Counted from the first letter of the stretch, positions 36,166 to 48,914 are shown. The stretch is 64,000 nucleotides of DNA from a bacterium A37T11 (GCA_900109895.1 FOBR01000010.1:1-64000), one strand, 5' to 3'. Program-made: numbers and translations. The notes: generated by a model not told the origin, from the sequence alone.

Positions 36166-36993
36166 CTATTCAGTAATTTCCTTAATATCATATTTATTCA
36201 ACACCTCAGCCGATACCCCCACAGATGAATAACCACCGTCGTGGTAAAGATTCTGCATTGTCACCATGCGTGTAAGGTCAGAAAATAAAGTGATGCAATA
36301 ATCCGCACATTGTTCAGCCGAGGCATTTCCCAGTGGTGACATGGCATCGGCATAATCAAAAAAGTCACCAAACCCCTTAATGCCCGATCCAGCGGTTGTT
36401 TTTGTTGGTGATTGGGAAACGGTATTGATGCGTACCTTTTTATCAACCCCATAATGATAGCCGAAACTGCGTGCAATGGATTCAAGCATCGCCTTGATAT
36501 CGGCCATATCATTATAAAAAGAATAGGTACGCTGTGCAGCAGCATACGTCAGGGCTACTACACTGCCCCATTCACTAATAGCATCCAATTTTTTAGCCAC
36601 GCTAAGCATCTTATGAAAAGACAGGGCTGATACATCTATGCCCTTCTGAAAGAAATCATAATTGGTTTCCGTATAAGGGATGTTTTTACGTACATTTACA
36701 CTCATACCAATAGAGTGCAAAACAAAATCAATTTTACCACCCAAAATTTCTTGCGATTGAATATATAGATTGGTAAGATCTTCTACGCTGGTTGCGTCAG
36801 CAGCAATGATTTGTGAACCGGTTTGTTCTGCCAAACCATTCAATTCACCCATCCGCATGGCGATGGGTGCATTTGTCAAAACAAAAGTAGCACCTTCTTC
36901 GTGAGCCTTTTCTGCTACTTTCCACGCAATGGAACTTGAATTCAATGCTCCTGATATAATTCCTCTTTTCCCTTTTAACAGGTTGTATGCCAT
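36166..36993 (-). CDS. fabI: Enoyl-ACP reductase (FabI type)
   Basis: FabI reduces enoyl-ACP with NADH in the last step of fatty-acid elongation. The 275-residue SDR-like protein has LKGKRGIISGALNSSSIAW at the N-terminus (nucleotide site), VLHSIGMS near residue 95, and the catalytic Y(x6)K in SFYNDMADIKAMLES. It is complete. A 7/8 match to a minus-strand -7 box (TACTTTTA) lies at 37030-37037 upstream. Confidence 0.95.
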   Translation of the reverse strand: MAYNLLKGKRGIISGALNSSSIAWKVAEKAHEEGATFVLTNAPIAMRMGELNGLAEQTGSQIIAADATSVEDLTNLYIQSQEILGGKIDFVLHSIGMSVNVRKNIPYTETNYDFFQKGIDVSALSFHKMLSVAKKLDAISEWGSVVALTYAAAQRTYSFYNDMADIKAMLESIARSFGYHYGVDKKVRINTVSQSPTKTTAGSGIKGFGDFFDYADAMSPLGNASAEQCADYCITLFSDLTRMVTMQNLYHDGGYSSVGVSAEVLNKYDIKEITE

Positions 36994-37065
36994 AATGGGT
37001 TATTTATTTGTTTAAATGTTAAAATTGGGTAAAAGTACAGGTTCTTTGATAAAGTAGCAATTTTA

Positions 37066-38727
37066 TTAAACTTTCAATAATTCACGTGCATGCTGAACTG
37101 CTGCTTCCCCTGGGTTGCTGCCGCTTAGCATCTGTGCGATCTCAGAAACCCGCTCTTCTTTATTCAGCAAATGGATATTCGTTGTCGTTTTACCATTGCT
37201 TTCCAGTTTAAACACACGATAGTGAGCATTGCCCTTGGATGCGATTTGAGGAAGATGGGTAATAGCTAAGACTTGCATATTTCCGGCTAGCCGCTCCATG
37301 ATCTCGCCAACTTTTAATGCAATTTCACCTGAAATACCGGTATCAATTTCGTCAAAAATAATTGTAGGTAATGCCATGGATTTGGCGATCAAAGATTTTA
37401 CAGCCAGCATTAGCCGGGAGAGTTCACCTCCAGAAGCCACTTTGCCGACTGGTTGAGGCGCTACGCCTTTGTTTGCACTAAAAAGAAATGAGATTTCATC
37501 TGCACCAGCAGCTGTTAGTTCTCCTTGAGGCAGTGCCTGTAAATTTATTTTTAATAAACTACCGGGCATTCCTACTTCTGCCAGCAAAGCAGCAACTTCT
37601 TTCTCAATAAAAGGCACAGCTTTCAGCCGCGATTTCCTAAGCGCAAGTGCTAATTTAATACTTTCCGATTTTAGTTTTTCAACTACAGCTTCCAATTTAG
37701 TAATGTTTCCCTCATCTAATGACAATCCACTTAATTTGTCATCCAAACTATATTGTATAGCCAGCAACTCATCTACAGAACTTACACGGTGTTTCTGTTG
37801 AAGATTATATAATAAGTTAAGCCGATTATTTATTTTTTCCAAATGATCTTCATTTAGCAGAACCGACTGTTCAGTATGTGACAATTCATCATTCAAATCA
37901 CGCAGCTCTATGAGGCAGCTTTGCAACCGGACAGACAATTCAGTGGTCTGCGGTAAATACCTTTCTGCAAGCTGTACTTGTTGCAAGGCCTCTTTAAGCA
38001 AGGTAAGTGCACTTGGCTCTTGTCCATCCAGCGCATAGATCGCTACCTGCAAAGCCCTCTTTATCTCTTCGGCATGGATTAGTTGATTTTGTTCGTCCTC
38101 AAGTCCTTGCTGTTCATGCGCAATCAGGCTGGCGGCTAGCAATTCATCCAGCAAAAATTGCTGATAATCTGCTTCGGCCCGGGCTTGCTGCACCTGCTTT
38201 ATCAAGGCATTTAGTTTTGCTATAGAATCCTTCCATTGCCTAAAATTTTGTTGATACTCATCAAAGAGTTTTTGATTTGCCGCTATGGAATCAAGCGTTA
38301 GCAATTGGAAAGCCTGGGTGGCAATTGCAAGTGTTGCTTGTTGTGAATGGATATCGATCAGTTGTTCACCCAGTTGCTTAAGTATCTGCAGATTGACGGG
38401 TGTGTCGTTGATAAACGCTCTTGATTTACCATCTGCGGTCACTTCCCGACGCAATATCGTTTCGTCGGCATAGTCCAGGTCATTGTCCTTAAAAAAATCG
38501 GTTAACCGATAGTTATTTATGGTAAAATACCCTTCAATAATGCACTTCTTGCCTTGGTTAAAAAAGTATTTGCTTTCTGCTCTTTGTCCCAATATGAGGC
38601 CTAGCGCACCTAAAATAATAGATTTTCCAGCACCAGTTTCACCGGTTAGCATATTCAAGCCTTCGGCAAAGCTGATGTCAAGATTGTCAATAAGGGTATA
38701 GTTTTTAATAACAAGCCGGCTTAGCAT
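37066..38727 (-). CDS. recN: DNA repair protein RecN
   Basis: RecN is an SMC-like ATPase acting in double-strand break repair. The 553-residue protein has Walker A in LTGETGAGKSIILGALGLIL near residue 28, a central coiled coil (about 150-370), the ABC signature VASGGELSRLMLAVK near 428, and Walker B in LPTIIFDEIDTGISGE near 450. It follows porD by 22 bases in the same direction. Confidence 0.97.
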   Translation of the reverse strand: MLSRLVIKNYTLIDNLDISFAEGLNMLTGETGAGKSIILGALGLILGQRAESKYFFNQGKKCIIEGYFTINNYRLTDFFKDNDLDYADETILRREVTADGKSRAFINDTPVNLQILKQLGEQLIDIHSQQATLAIATQAFQLLTLDSIAANQKLFDEYQQNFRQWKDSIAKLNALIKQVQQARAEADYQQFLLDELLAASLIAHEQQGLEDEQNQLIHAEEIKRALQVAIYALDGQEPSALTLLKEALQQVQLAERYLPQTTELSVRLQSCLIELRDLNDELSHTEQSVLLNEDHLEKINNRLNLLYNLQQKHRVSSVDELLAIQYSLDDKLSGLSLDEGNITKLEAVVEKLKSESIKLALALRKSRLKAVPFIEKEVAALLAEVGMPGSLLKINLQALPQGELTAAGADEISFLFSANKGVAPQPVGKVASGGELSRLMLAVKSLIAKSMALPTIIFDEIDTGISGEIALKVGEIMERLAGNMQVLAITHLPQIASKGNAHYRVFKLESNGKTTTNIHLLNKEERVSEIAQMLSGSNPGEAAVQHARELLKV

Positions 38728-38749
38728 CTTCTAAAAATTTCCAGGGTAG

Positions 38750-39652
38750 TTATTGGTTTCTAATTGTTTCATATTTATTGGCGTTAGCCGGGTCAGCCTG
38801 CGACAAAATGTTTAGCGCTTTCATACGGTCGGGAGGAGCCATGCCTCCGGTAAGGCCAATAAACTCATCAGCCTTCGCGGTAAAAAAAACTTGGTTAAAC
38901 ATAGCCCCTTGCCCAAACCGATCAACATTTTGCAAACTGGGCAAAAGGTCTAGAATGCTTCTTCGGGCGCTGTTAGGGCTATCAACCATTTTATCCAAAC
39001 AGTTGGCGTAAAAGCTATACATAAAATCACGTAAAGGCTTATATTTCTGATCCAGGAGATTGCTTACCAGCCAAAATCTATTTCGCATACTCTCGATAGA
39101 TTTCCACCCGGTGTTGTTACTGTTTTGTGCATTGTTAACCACAGTTTGTGCCCGGTTGTAATAAAAGGTGCCACCCTCCGGACTAAATGTGTCGGAATCC
39201 ATACCTACTATAATGTATGCATAATAAGCCAGTAATGAGGTAAGATTATTGGTATATTGCTGATCAGAATAGTCCATTGGACTGCCTTCTGTGTATTCGA
39301 AATCAAATTCCTTGTCAGCCATATTTAATACAGGGCTGTTGTACGAAGTATTATAAACGGGGCGGGTAGAAACAATCTGGGCTTCAGCTTTAAAATTGGT
39401 CGAACCATCCCACGACGTAATATTGATCACAAAACTGCAATCTATGCTTTCCTGAGGTTTCAGTTTTTTATCGCTCCATTGCCGGTTGTTTAAAAAATCG
39501 CTAATCGCTTTTTGAAGAACTTCGAGAGCACGTTTATTCGTGTTCTGTACTAGGGGTGACAATACCTGAACACGTGCATTCAAATCTTGGGCCATGGCAG
39601 TTATCACAAACCATGAGCACATTAAAACGGCTAATGTCACTTTTTTCACCAT
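38750..39652 (-). CDS. porD: PorD family (DUF4835) type IX secretion-associated protein
   Basis: The 300-residue protein has a signal peptide (VTLAVLMCSWFVITAMAQDL) and the DUF4835 pattern: LNARVQVLSPLVQNTNKRALE at the start, DFLNNRQW near residue 52, CSFVINITSWDGSTNFKAEAQI near 70, then LLAYYAYIIVGMDSDTFSPEGG. DUF4835 has been named PorD because of its link to type IX secretion in Porphyromonas; the mechanism is not settled. It is periplasmic. It shares a transcript with recN. Confidence 0.82.
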   Translation of the reverse strand: MVKKVTLAVLMCSWFVITAMAQDLNARVQVLSPLVQNTNKRALEVLQKAISDFLNNRQWSDKKLKPQESIDCSFVINITSWDGSTNFKAEAQIVSTRPVYNTSYNSPVLNMADKEFDFEYTEGSPMDYSDQQYTNNLTSLLAYYAYIIVGMDSDTFSPEGGTFYYNRAQTVVNNAQNSNNTGWKSIESMRNRFWLVSNLLDQKYKPLRDFMYSFYANCLDKMVDSPNSARRSILDLLPSLQNVDRFGQGAMFNQVFFTAKADEFIGLTGGMAPPDRMKALNILSQADPANANKYETIRNQ

Positions 39653-39765
39653 AGAAATTCAATAAATTGTAATTATTACTTACAGTATTCAAAGATATGG
39701 ATATTTTGAATTAGTATTGCATGTAATTAGCAATAGTTGCCAAACCACTCTTTTCGTTATCGGTT

Positions 39766-40395
39766 ATGCAAATTCAGGAATATACGCAAATTTTGGAGAA
39801 ATATATGCCGCTACAGGCCGCTCCCTTGATTGCGCGTTGGATACTTGACACCCATTGCTTATTTACCATCAGCAAGCGCCGCAGCTCTAAATTTGGTGAC
39901 TATCGTCCTCCGCACAGGGGCGCAGGTCATCGTATTTCCGTAAACCATAACCTTAACCCCTATACCTTTTTGGTAACAGCAGTTCATGAGTTTGCCCATC
40001 TTAAAACTTGGCAGGAATTCCGAAATCTGGAACGACCTCATGGAGCACCATGGAAAAAGAACTTTAGGCAATTGATGCTTCCATTTTTTGAACGGCAGGT
40101 CTTTCCTGCCGACGTCCAGACTGCAATTACACAATACCTGAATAACCCGACAGCTTCCAGCTGCACAGATTTGGATCTATTTAGGGCTTTGCAGCAATAT
40201 GATAAACCAAAATCCAATGTGCTCTTGGTTGAACAGCTACCTCCGGATACTGTCTTTGTCCTGAAAGATGGTCGTACATTTCGTAAAGGCCCTAAATTGC
40301 GTAAACGCTATAAATGTATGGAAGTAGCCACCAAGCGGGTTTATTTGTTCAGCCCAGTGGCCGAAGTGTATGTCATGACCCCTAAACTTATTTAA
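39766..40395 (+). CDS. SprT-like zinc metalloprotease-domain protein
   Basis: This 209-residue protein has the SprT-like zinc motif HEFAHLKTW (HExxH) near residue 71, preceded by HRISVNHNLNPYTFLVTAVH. A third zinc ligand may lie in RPHGAPWKKNFRQL, as in the family. SprT-like proteins are related to Spartan proteases; bacterial members are largely uncharacterised. Despite the similar name, it is not a gliding Spr protein. The C-terminus (about residues 140-209) has no zinc-ribbon cysteines. Confidence 0.78.
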   Translation: MQIQEYTQILEKYMPLQAAPLIARWILDTHCLFTISKRRSSKFGDYRPPHRGAGHRISVNHNLNPYTFLVTAVHEFAHLKTWQEFRNLERPHGAPWKKNFRQLMLPFFERQVFPADVQTAITQYLNNPTASSCTDLDLFRALQQYDKPKSNVLLVEQLPPDTVFVLKDGRTFRKGPKLRKRYKCMEVATKRVYLFSPVAEVYVMTPKLI

Positions 40396-40417
40396 ATAAT
40401 TTTAAGAAAATAAATAG

Positions 40418-40425
40418 TAAGTTTG
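40418..40425 (+). promoter_or_regulatory. Candidate promoter (-7 box) for the DUF4198 gene
   Basis: TAAGTTTG matches TAnnTTTG and lies 24 bases before the ATG at 40450. The -33 element is not distinct in the AT-rich upstream sequence. Confidence 0.45.
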
Positions 40426-40449
40426 AACACCAAAAAACGTAAAACGTAA

Positions 40450-41265
40450 ATGAAGTTTTGTTATATTTTCATTGCCTGTTTATTGATGACTGCCACCACT
40501 GTTTATTCTCAGGATTGTTCACTGCTGGCTAAAAATTATAAACTTAAAGAAGGAGACACAATCAGCTATCAACTTTATTCAGGAAAAGGCTTAAAGTTAG
40601 AAGAATTGCATGTTGGACATGCCGATTCTATTCGAAATGTGGTCTGTATAAATGGAGGTAAAAAAGTAGATTCTATTGGCAGTGCACGTTTTTCTTCGAT
40701 ACAATTTACTGCAGAAAAACATGGGCAGAACTTTCTCGCCTTTGAATTTACCGGCGAATCGTTAGAAGTGCCCAGCGATGAAATAGGTGCTTTGGTCAAG
40801 ACAAAGAAAACTGCCGCAATAGATTCAGCTACTACGGAAGAAGCGGAAGAAACGGATGAATTTGCGATGGGCACGGAATACATTGCTGCGCCTCATTTTT
40901 CGGTGAAGGCACTTACGTGTACCGAAGGTAATAGTGGAAAATTTTATGAGGCAAAGCTAAATCAGCAATTGGAGATTGTGCTTTCACAAAGCCCCTACAA
41001 ATTGCAATATGGGGATGATTTGACTGGTGCCGTATTGTTTCTGGGTAAACCTATTGCCGGTATTGCCGTAAAGGTGTTCGTGAAAAGTATGGGCGATAAT
41101 GTTTACCAAAATGAATATCACACCGATGATGAAGGCCGATTCTTTTTTAAATTGAACCGTTCGGGTAATTGGCTAATTCAAACGGCCTATGCCCGAGCTT
41201 CCAAAGCGGAAAAAAGTGATTCAGATTATGATTATTGGCAAAGTTCTTTTTCCTTTGGCTTTTAA
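40450..41265 (+). CDS. Exported DUF4198-like protein
   Basis: This 271-residue protein has a signal peptide (FCYIFIACLLMTATTVYSQ) and a C-terminal DUF4198-like beta domain (LGKPIAGIAVKVFVKSMGDN, then HTDDEGRFFFKLNRSGNWLI). DUF4198 proteins are periplasmic and often linked to metal transport; no transporter is adjacent here. An acidic stretch with TTEEAEETDEFAMG lies near residue 135. It converges with the LutB-like gene. Confidence 0.68.
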   Translation: MKFCYIFIACLLMTATTVYSQDCSLLAKNYKLKEGDTISYQLYSGKGLKLEELHVGHADSIRNVVCINGGKKVDSIGSARFSSIQFTAEKHGQNFLAFEFTGESLEVPSDEIGALVKTKKTAAIDSATTEEAEETDEFAMGTEYIAAPHFSVKALTCTEGNSGKFYEAKLNQQLEIVLSQSPYKLQYGDDLTGAVLFLGKPIAGIAVKVFVKSMGDNVYQNEYHTDDEGRFFFKLNRSGNWLIQTAYARASKAEKSDSDYDYWQSSFSFGF

Positions 41266-41301
41266 TAATTAGCGGTAGATTTAGATTACACCAAAAAAAA
41301 A

Positions 41302-42519
41302 TTATACTTTCTTTCTGTATTGTTTACTAAATGATTTTTTTGCTACGTGTGGAAGTTTTCGGTGAGTTCCCCAATGTTTTTTAAAGAACGCACCTATTAA
41401 CCAATTTTTCATTTTTCCGCCCATTAAATCCATCCATAACCGCTTGCTAACCATTTTTGAAAAAATCTTCCAAAACCATTGTTCAGTTTTTGAGCTTAAG
41501 TTTTGCTGCACTGCATCCCGACGGTTCATTAACAACATATGCTGAATGTCAATTTTAACAGGACAAACTTCCGTGCATTTTCCGCAGAGGCTGGAAGCTT
41601 GGCTCAAGTGTATAAATTCCTCCATTCCCTGTTGATGGGGGGTGATCAGCGAGCCTATTGGCCCACCATATGTGGTGCCAAAGGCATTACTTCCAATATG
41701 TTTATATACGGGGCAGGCATTTAAACAGGCACCACAGCGTATGCAGTACAGTCCCTGCCGTTGATCTTTCTGTGCCAGTAAGTCTGTACGGCCATTGTCA
41801 AGTAGAATCACATACATTTCTTCCGGACCGTCCGTTTCGTCCTGTTTACGGGGGCCACTCAAAATACTATTATAAACGGTAAGCTGCTGTCCTGATCCAT
41901 GTGTGGCAAGCAAAGGCCAAAAAATAGCTAGATCTGCAAGCGAAGCGATTAACTTTTCAATACCTGCGATGGCAATGTGTATTCGGGGAAATGTAGTACA
42001 AAACCTTACATTACCTTCATTTTCTGTCAAAGCAATACTCCCAGTATCTGCTATTAAAAAATTAGCGCCAGTAATGCCTGCATCAGCCTGTAGGTATTTT
42101 TCACGAAGAATATCAGACGCTAAAACCTCAATCCTTTGTTCTTGTAAAAATTTATCCACGCCAATTTCTTCCGTAACCATTGATTTTGATTTAACCACAG
42201 TACGGGCATTGGCCTTTTTTAAAATTTTGTTTATTTCATCCCTTGCTTCAGCGGCATCGTTTGCCCAAATTACTTTACCGCCGTTTTTTAAGAAATTTGC
42301 TTCAAAATCTGGAAGTAACTTATCCAGGTTTTCTATGACCTTCCATTTGAGTAAGTGGGCTTTCCGCTTCAGTTGTTCCAGATTAGCAAATCCAGGAAGT
42401 GCGGCCGCTACCGCCTTATTGTATTGGGCTATATTGTAGTCCATGATTTGCCGATGTTCCGGGACAAAAGCCTTTTGGGCACTCGCCGATAAAAACTCTT
42501 CTGAATGTGCTGAACTCAT
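41302..42519 (-). CDS. LutB-like iron-sulfur protein with an apparent internal deletion
   Basis: LutB is the iron-sulfur subunit of the LutABC lactate oxidation complex. The 405-residue protein has the LUD domain (MVTEEIGVDKFL near 115, ITGANFLIADTGSIALTENEG near 149) and two 4Fe-4S clusters (CIRCGACLNACP and CGKCTEVCP). Compared with LutB proteins I know (usually about 455-475 residues), about 55 residues are missing between IEVL and LREKYL (around residue 132-138), the segment that normally starts VETDLGE. The frame stays open. LutA and LutC are not adjacent, so it is an orphan in this window. Confidence 0.85.
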   Translation of the reverse strand: MSSAHSEEFLSASAQKAFVPEHRQIMDYNIAQYNKAVAAALPGFANLEQLKRKAHLLKWKVIENLDKLLPDFEANFLKNGGKVIWANDAAEARDEINKILKKANARTVVKSKSMVTEEIGVDKFLQEQRIEVLASDILREKYLQADAGITGANFLIADTGSIALTENEGNVRFCTTFPRIHIAIAGIEKLIASLADLAIFWPLLATHGSGQQLTVYNSILSGPRKQDETDGPEEMYVILLDNGRTDLLAQKDQRQGLYCIRCGACLNACPVYKHIGSNAFGTTYGGPIGSLITPHQQGMEEFIHLSQASSLCGKCTEVCPVKIDIQHMLLMNRRDAVQQNLSSKTEQWFWKIFSKMVSKRLWMDLMGGKMKNWLIGAFFKKHWGTHRKLPHVAKKSFSKQYRKKV

Positions 42520-42561
42520 AACGGCAAAGATACGATATCACATTAAATAAGCGGTCGTGAA

Positions 42562-45822
<3,261 letters not shown>

Positions 45823-45867
45823 TTAAAAATTGGTAACATTTTGCACGAAGTGCGGTAAAATACTATG

Positions 45868-46467
45868 TTAAGGCCTAATAAATCCAAAGCCAAAGGCAGC
45901 ACCCGCGCCTAAAATTGCACCAGCTCCAACATCCGTTGGGTGATGCACACCTAAGTATAAGCGAGAATAGCCAATTGAGCTTGCCCATAATAATGAAGGC
46001 GCTATAACGTACCATTTTGGATAAGCCCTGGATAAAGCGGTCATGGTGCTAAATGTAGATGAAGTATGACCAGAGGGAAAAGAGTAACCTCCCGATTCAT
46101 ATACTGGTACAAAATTTACATGCGCTTTAAAAGGACGTTTTCGTTTAAATAAGTGTTTTATAACACTATTTAATATGGCAGTTGTTGCAGTACTAGTTGC
46201 TATATATAGGGCGTTCTGACGCATTGCCTTATTATTATCTATTGTTCCCGCCAACAGAAGAGCAGCTGGTACTCCTACATTGACATAATTATTAACATCA
46301 GAAATCGTACGGAAAATTTTCGTCTGGGTAGGTGTGCGGCCTTCAGCTAAATGATTCAGGATTGCCATATCAAATTGGTCAATGCTGCGCTGTGCCATGG
46401 AAACAGGGAGCAACAAGGTCGTTATTCCTGTATAAAGCAGAAAGATTTTACCGATTATATTGGCCAT
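45868..46467 (-). CDS. PAP2-family phosphatase
   Basis: This 199-residue membrane protein has a signal-like first helix and the three PAP2 phosphatase motifs: KHLFKRKRPF (motif 1), YSFPSGHTSS (motif 2, PSGH) and SRLYLGVHHPTDVGAG (motif 3, SRxxxxxHxxxD). PAP2 enzymes dephosphorylate phosphatidic acid, undecaprenyl pyrophosphate or related lipids; the substrate is not clear. A role in recycling the wall carrier lipid is possible. It lies 15 bases downstream of an uncharacterised gene. Confidence 0.88.
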   Translation of the reverse strand: MANIIGKIFLLYTGITTLLLPVSMAQRSIDQFDMAILNHLAEGRTPTQTKIFRTISDVNNYVNVGVPAALLLAGTIDNNKAMRQNALYIATSTATTAILNSVIKHLFKRKRPFKAHVNFVPVYESGGYSFPSGHTSSTFSTMTALSRAYPKWYVIAPSLLWASSIGYSRLYLGVHHPTDVGAGAILGAGAAFGFGFIRP

Positions 46468-46482
46468 ACAAAAACTTTCAGG

Positions 46483-47343
46483 CTAATATTCGTCCATCCT
46501 GGGCGGATAACCTTGAGGCAGCTTACCAAAGACATGAGTGTACGCTTGTATGGTGTCATCAGGTTCCTTGCTTAGCTCTTCTAGAAACGTACTCTCAAAG
46601 CTTTTCTCATCCAATTGACTTAAAAAATCATCTTCTTCCGCATCATAACCACCAGACATTATAAATTTCCGCTTATCTTCATCATTTTCATCCTCGTGAA
46701 ATCCATCATCATCTCCTGCATTGCCGTCCTCAATTTGTTTCAATAATGAAAGCCAGTTAGATCGATAATGCCAATCTAAACCTAATTCCTTTAATTTGCT
46801 AAAGATGAAAATATGAATGGGAAGCAAATCCAGCTCTTTATCTAATATAAGCTGCATGTTTTCCATAACTATATTTTCGTCATCAGGAGTTTCAGGTGAA
46901 TGTAACCGCGTTTTTACAAGCCTTATTAACCATTTAGAAAATTCTGGGGCTTGTCCGGTCTGGTGGTAGTGTCCATCTGCACTTACTAAAATACATGGCT
47001 CCGGAAAAATAATTTCCATGCACACCAACAACGCCGTCAGCGTTGCTGCATAAAGATCTGCAGGTTCAGGGCGGCAATAAGCTTTAATAAACTCTTCTTT
47101 TTTTAACGGTGGAAGACCTTCCATTAAGTCAAAATGGCGGCCGCAAGTTGCATTTACCACACGCCTTTTGTATCGATACCAACGATACAATTGATTGTGT
47201 GATTGATTTTTAATAATATAGTAATAAGTTTCCGGAGCAATTTTCCCCTTAAGTTGCTGTACAAGCTGCGGTATCTTGCGAAGCAAGTCAACCAGAAATT
47301 GCTCTGTGACTTCTTTGGAAAACGGTATAAGCGATTTATCCAT
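46483..47343 (-). CDS. Uncharacterised soluble protein with an acidic tract
   Basis: I do not recognise this 286-residue protein. It lacks a signal or membrane helix. Its first 200 residues look helical (SKEVTEQFLVDLLRKIPQLV at the start, and a histidine-containing ADGHYHQTGQAPEFSKWLIR near 130), followed by an Asp/Glu-rich tract (GDDDGFHEDENDED near residue 220) and a charged tail ending GKLPQGYPPRMDEY. It is upstream of the PAP2 gene on the same strand and divergent from another uncharacterised gene at 47490, with about 146 A/T-rich bases between. Confidence 0.7.
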   Translation of the reverse strand: MDKSLIPFSKEVTEQFLVDLLRKIPQLVQQLKGKIAPETYYYIIKNQSHNQLYRWYRYKRRVVNATCGRHFDLMEGLPPLKKEEFIKAYCRPEPADLYAATLTALLVCMEIIFPEPCILVSADGHYHQTGQAPEFSKWLIRLVKTRLHSPETPDDENIVMENMQLILDKELDLLPIHIFIFSKLKELGLDWHYRSNWLSLLKQIEDGNAGDDDGFHEDENDEDKRKFIMSGGYDAEEDDFLSQLDEKSFESTFLEELSKEPDDTIQAYTHVFGKLPQGYPPRMDEY

Positions 47344-47422
47344 AGCTACTAGCTGTTTTGTACTTAACCATGGCTCAAAGTAGCGAATATTGTTGCATTA
47401 ATCCAAGTTTTTAAACAAAAAG

Positions 47423-47455
47423 TTTAAAAAAATTAAAATAAATGGGTTATTTTTG
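47423..47455 (+). promoter_or_regulatory. Candidate promoter for the 47490 gene
   Basis: TATTTTTG at 47448-47455 is a full match to TAnnTTTG, with TTTA at 47423-47426 and 21 bases between. It lies about 35 bases before the ATG at 47490. Confidence 0.5.
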
Positions 47456-47489
47456 ACTTTTAAAATACTTACTCCGATAGTATATCCTT

Positions 47490-48029
47490 ATGCGTGCAGA
47501 GATTGATCATTATTTTGCCAATGCACTTTCACTACGTAGTGAACTGAAAAAGCTTGACCGTGCAAGAGATTCAAATACAGTTAAGTTCAGGAGTTCCTAT
47601 CGGCGGATGTCCATGTCTTATTATGATCATGAAAAAGTACTGTTGGAAGAAAAACTCCAAGCAGCAGACATGACGGCAAATGATATTGCGAAAGGTTTTG
47701 TAACATTGCTTGACCAGGTTATCCGCCAACTATCTAATAAAAAACAATTCGTTCAAGTAACGAAGGAGGAAAGCAAAATCGAAGCTAAGTATTTTTTGAA
47801 AAGTTTGTATGCTGCCGCCTTAAGTTGTCTCACCACAGACGGCCGAGAAATTTTTCCTGTTAACTGCGAAAAATTGAGGCCTTATCGCCGCAGAATTATC
47901 CGCGAATTGAAAAGAATAAGGAAAAATGCCCGAAAGGTTTACTTTCATAATAAATTACAAGCCCTTCGCTTTTTTGAAAGTTATACCGGCTATGAAGCAA
48001 GTAAAGAGTGGGAAACTATATTTAAATAA
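47490..48029 (+). CDS. Uncharacterised basic helical protein
   Basis: I do not recognise this 179-residue protein. It is soluble, rich in Lys, Arg and aromatic residues, and predicted mostly helical: an N-terminal coil (ANALSLRSELKKLDRARDS) and a basic C-terminal part (RPYRRRIIRELKRIRKNARK). The positive charge could support nucleic-acid or membrane binding, but that is inference. It converges with era with 6 bases between and is divergent from the acidic protein at 46483. Confidence 0.65.
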   Translation: MRAEIDHYFANALSLRSELKKLDRARDSNTVKFRSSYRRMSMSYYDHEKVLLEEKLQAADMTANDIAKGFVTLLDQVIRQLSNKKQFVQVTKEESKIEAKYFLKSLYAAALSCLTTDGREIFPVNCEKLRPYRRRIIRELKRIRKNARKVYFHNKLQALRFFESYTGYEASKEWETIFK

Positions 48030-48035
48030 CCTAGC

Positions 48036-48914
48036 CTAACTTTCATAACCAAAATTTTTAAGGTAATTCTTTTTACTCCGCCAATCGGCAATTACTTTAA
48101 CAAAAATTTCTAAAAACACTTTTTGTTGAAGAAACTCCTCAATATCCTGGCGTGCATACGTTCCTGCTTTTTTAATCATTTCTCCGCCCTTACCAATAAT
48201 GATATTTTTTTGGGAATCTCTTTCAACTACGATCTCAGCACTTATCCGTATAATCTTAGGCTCTTCCTTAAACCCAGTGATAATAACTTCCGTGCTGTAA
48301 GGAATTTCTTTATCATAAAGTTTAAAAATTTTTTCCCGGATGATTTCGGAAACAAAAAAACGCTCCGGTCGATCAGTTAGCGCATCTTTATCATAGAATG
48401 GAGGATGCTCAGGTAATTCATCTATTATAAATTGCATAACGGCAGAAGTATTGTGACCATGCAGGGCAGAAGTGGCAAATATCGCTTTCGGATGTAGGAT
48501 TTCTTCCCAGTAGGTAATCTTAGCTTTTACATCTTCTTCTGATGATTTGTCAATTTTATTAATAACCACCGCAACAGGCGAGGTAGTAACGGCTAGCTTA
48601 CTAATTACATCTTGATCATCATATCGTTCATTAATGTCTGTCACCAGGATTATTATATCCGCATCTATTAAGGATCCCTGAACAAATTTCATCATTGACT
48701 CCTGCAACTCATAGGTGGGTTTGATGACACCTGGAGTGTCCGAAAACACAATTTGATAGTCTGGTTCGTTCACAATCCCAATAATCCGGTGCCGGGTAGT
48801 TTGGGCTTTTGAAGTTACAATAGATATTTTTTCACCAGTTAAGATGTTCATTAGGGTAGATTTACCCGCATTAGGCTTTCCAATGATACTGACAAACCCA
48901 GCTTTGTGTGACAT
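48036..48914 (-). CDS. era: Era GTPase
   Basis: Era is a GTPase needed for 30S ribosome maturation, binding the 3' end of 16S rRNA. The 292-residue protein has G1 GKPNAGKST, G3 DTPG, G4 NKID, and a C-terminal KH domain (VERDSQKNIIIGKGGEMIKK). The ATG at 48914 gives the normal N-terminus SHKAGFVSIIG; an upstream start at 49010 would add about 32 unrelated residues. It is divergent from the initiator tRNA gene. Confidence 0.97.
   Translation of the reverse strand: MSHKAGFVSIIGKPNAGKSTLMNILTGEKISIVTSKAQTTRHRIIGIVNEPDYQIVFSDTPGVIKPTYELQESMMKFVQGSLIDADIIILVTDINERYDDQDVISKLAVTTSPVAVVINKIDKSSEEDVKAKITYWEEILHPKAIFATSALHGHNTSAVMQFIIDELPEHPPFYDKDALTDRPERFFVSEIIREKIFKLYDKEIPYSTEVIITGFKEEPKIIRISAEIVVERDSQKNIIIGKGGEMIKKAGTYARQDIEEFLQQKVFLEIFVKVIADWRSKKNYLKNFGYES

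Noticed and set aside
39766-40395. SprT-like gene as a type IX (SprT/PorT) component
   Set aside because: The HExxH zinc site shows it is a Spartan-type metalloprotease-domain protein; the name similarity is coincidental.
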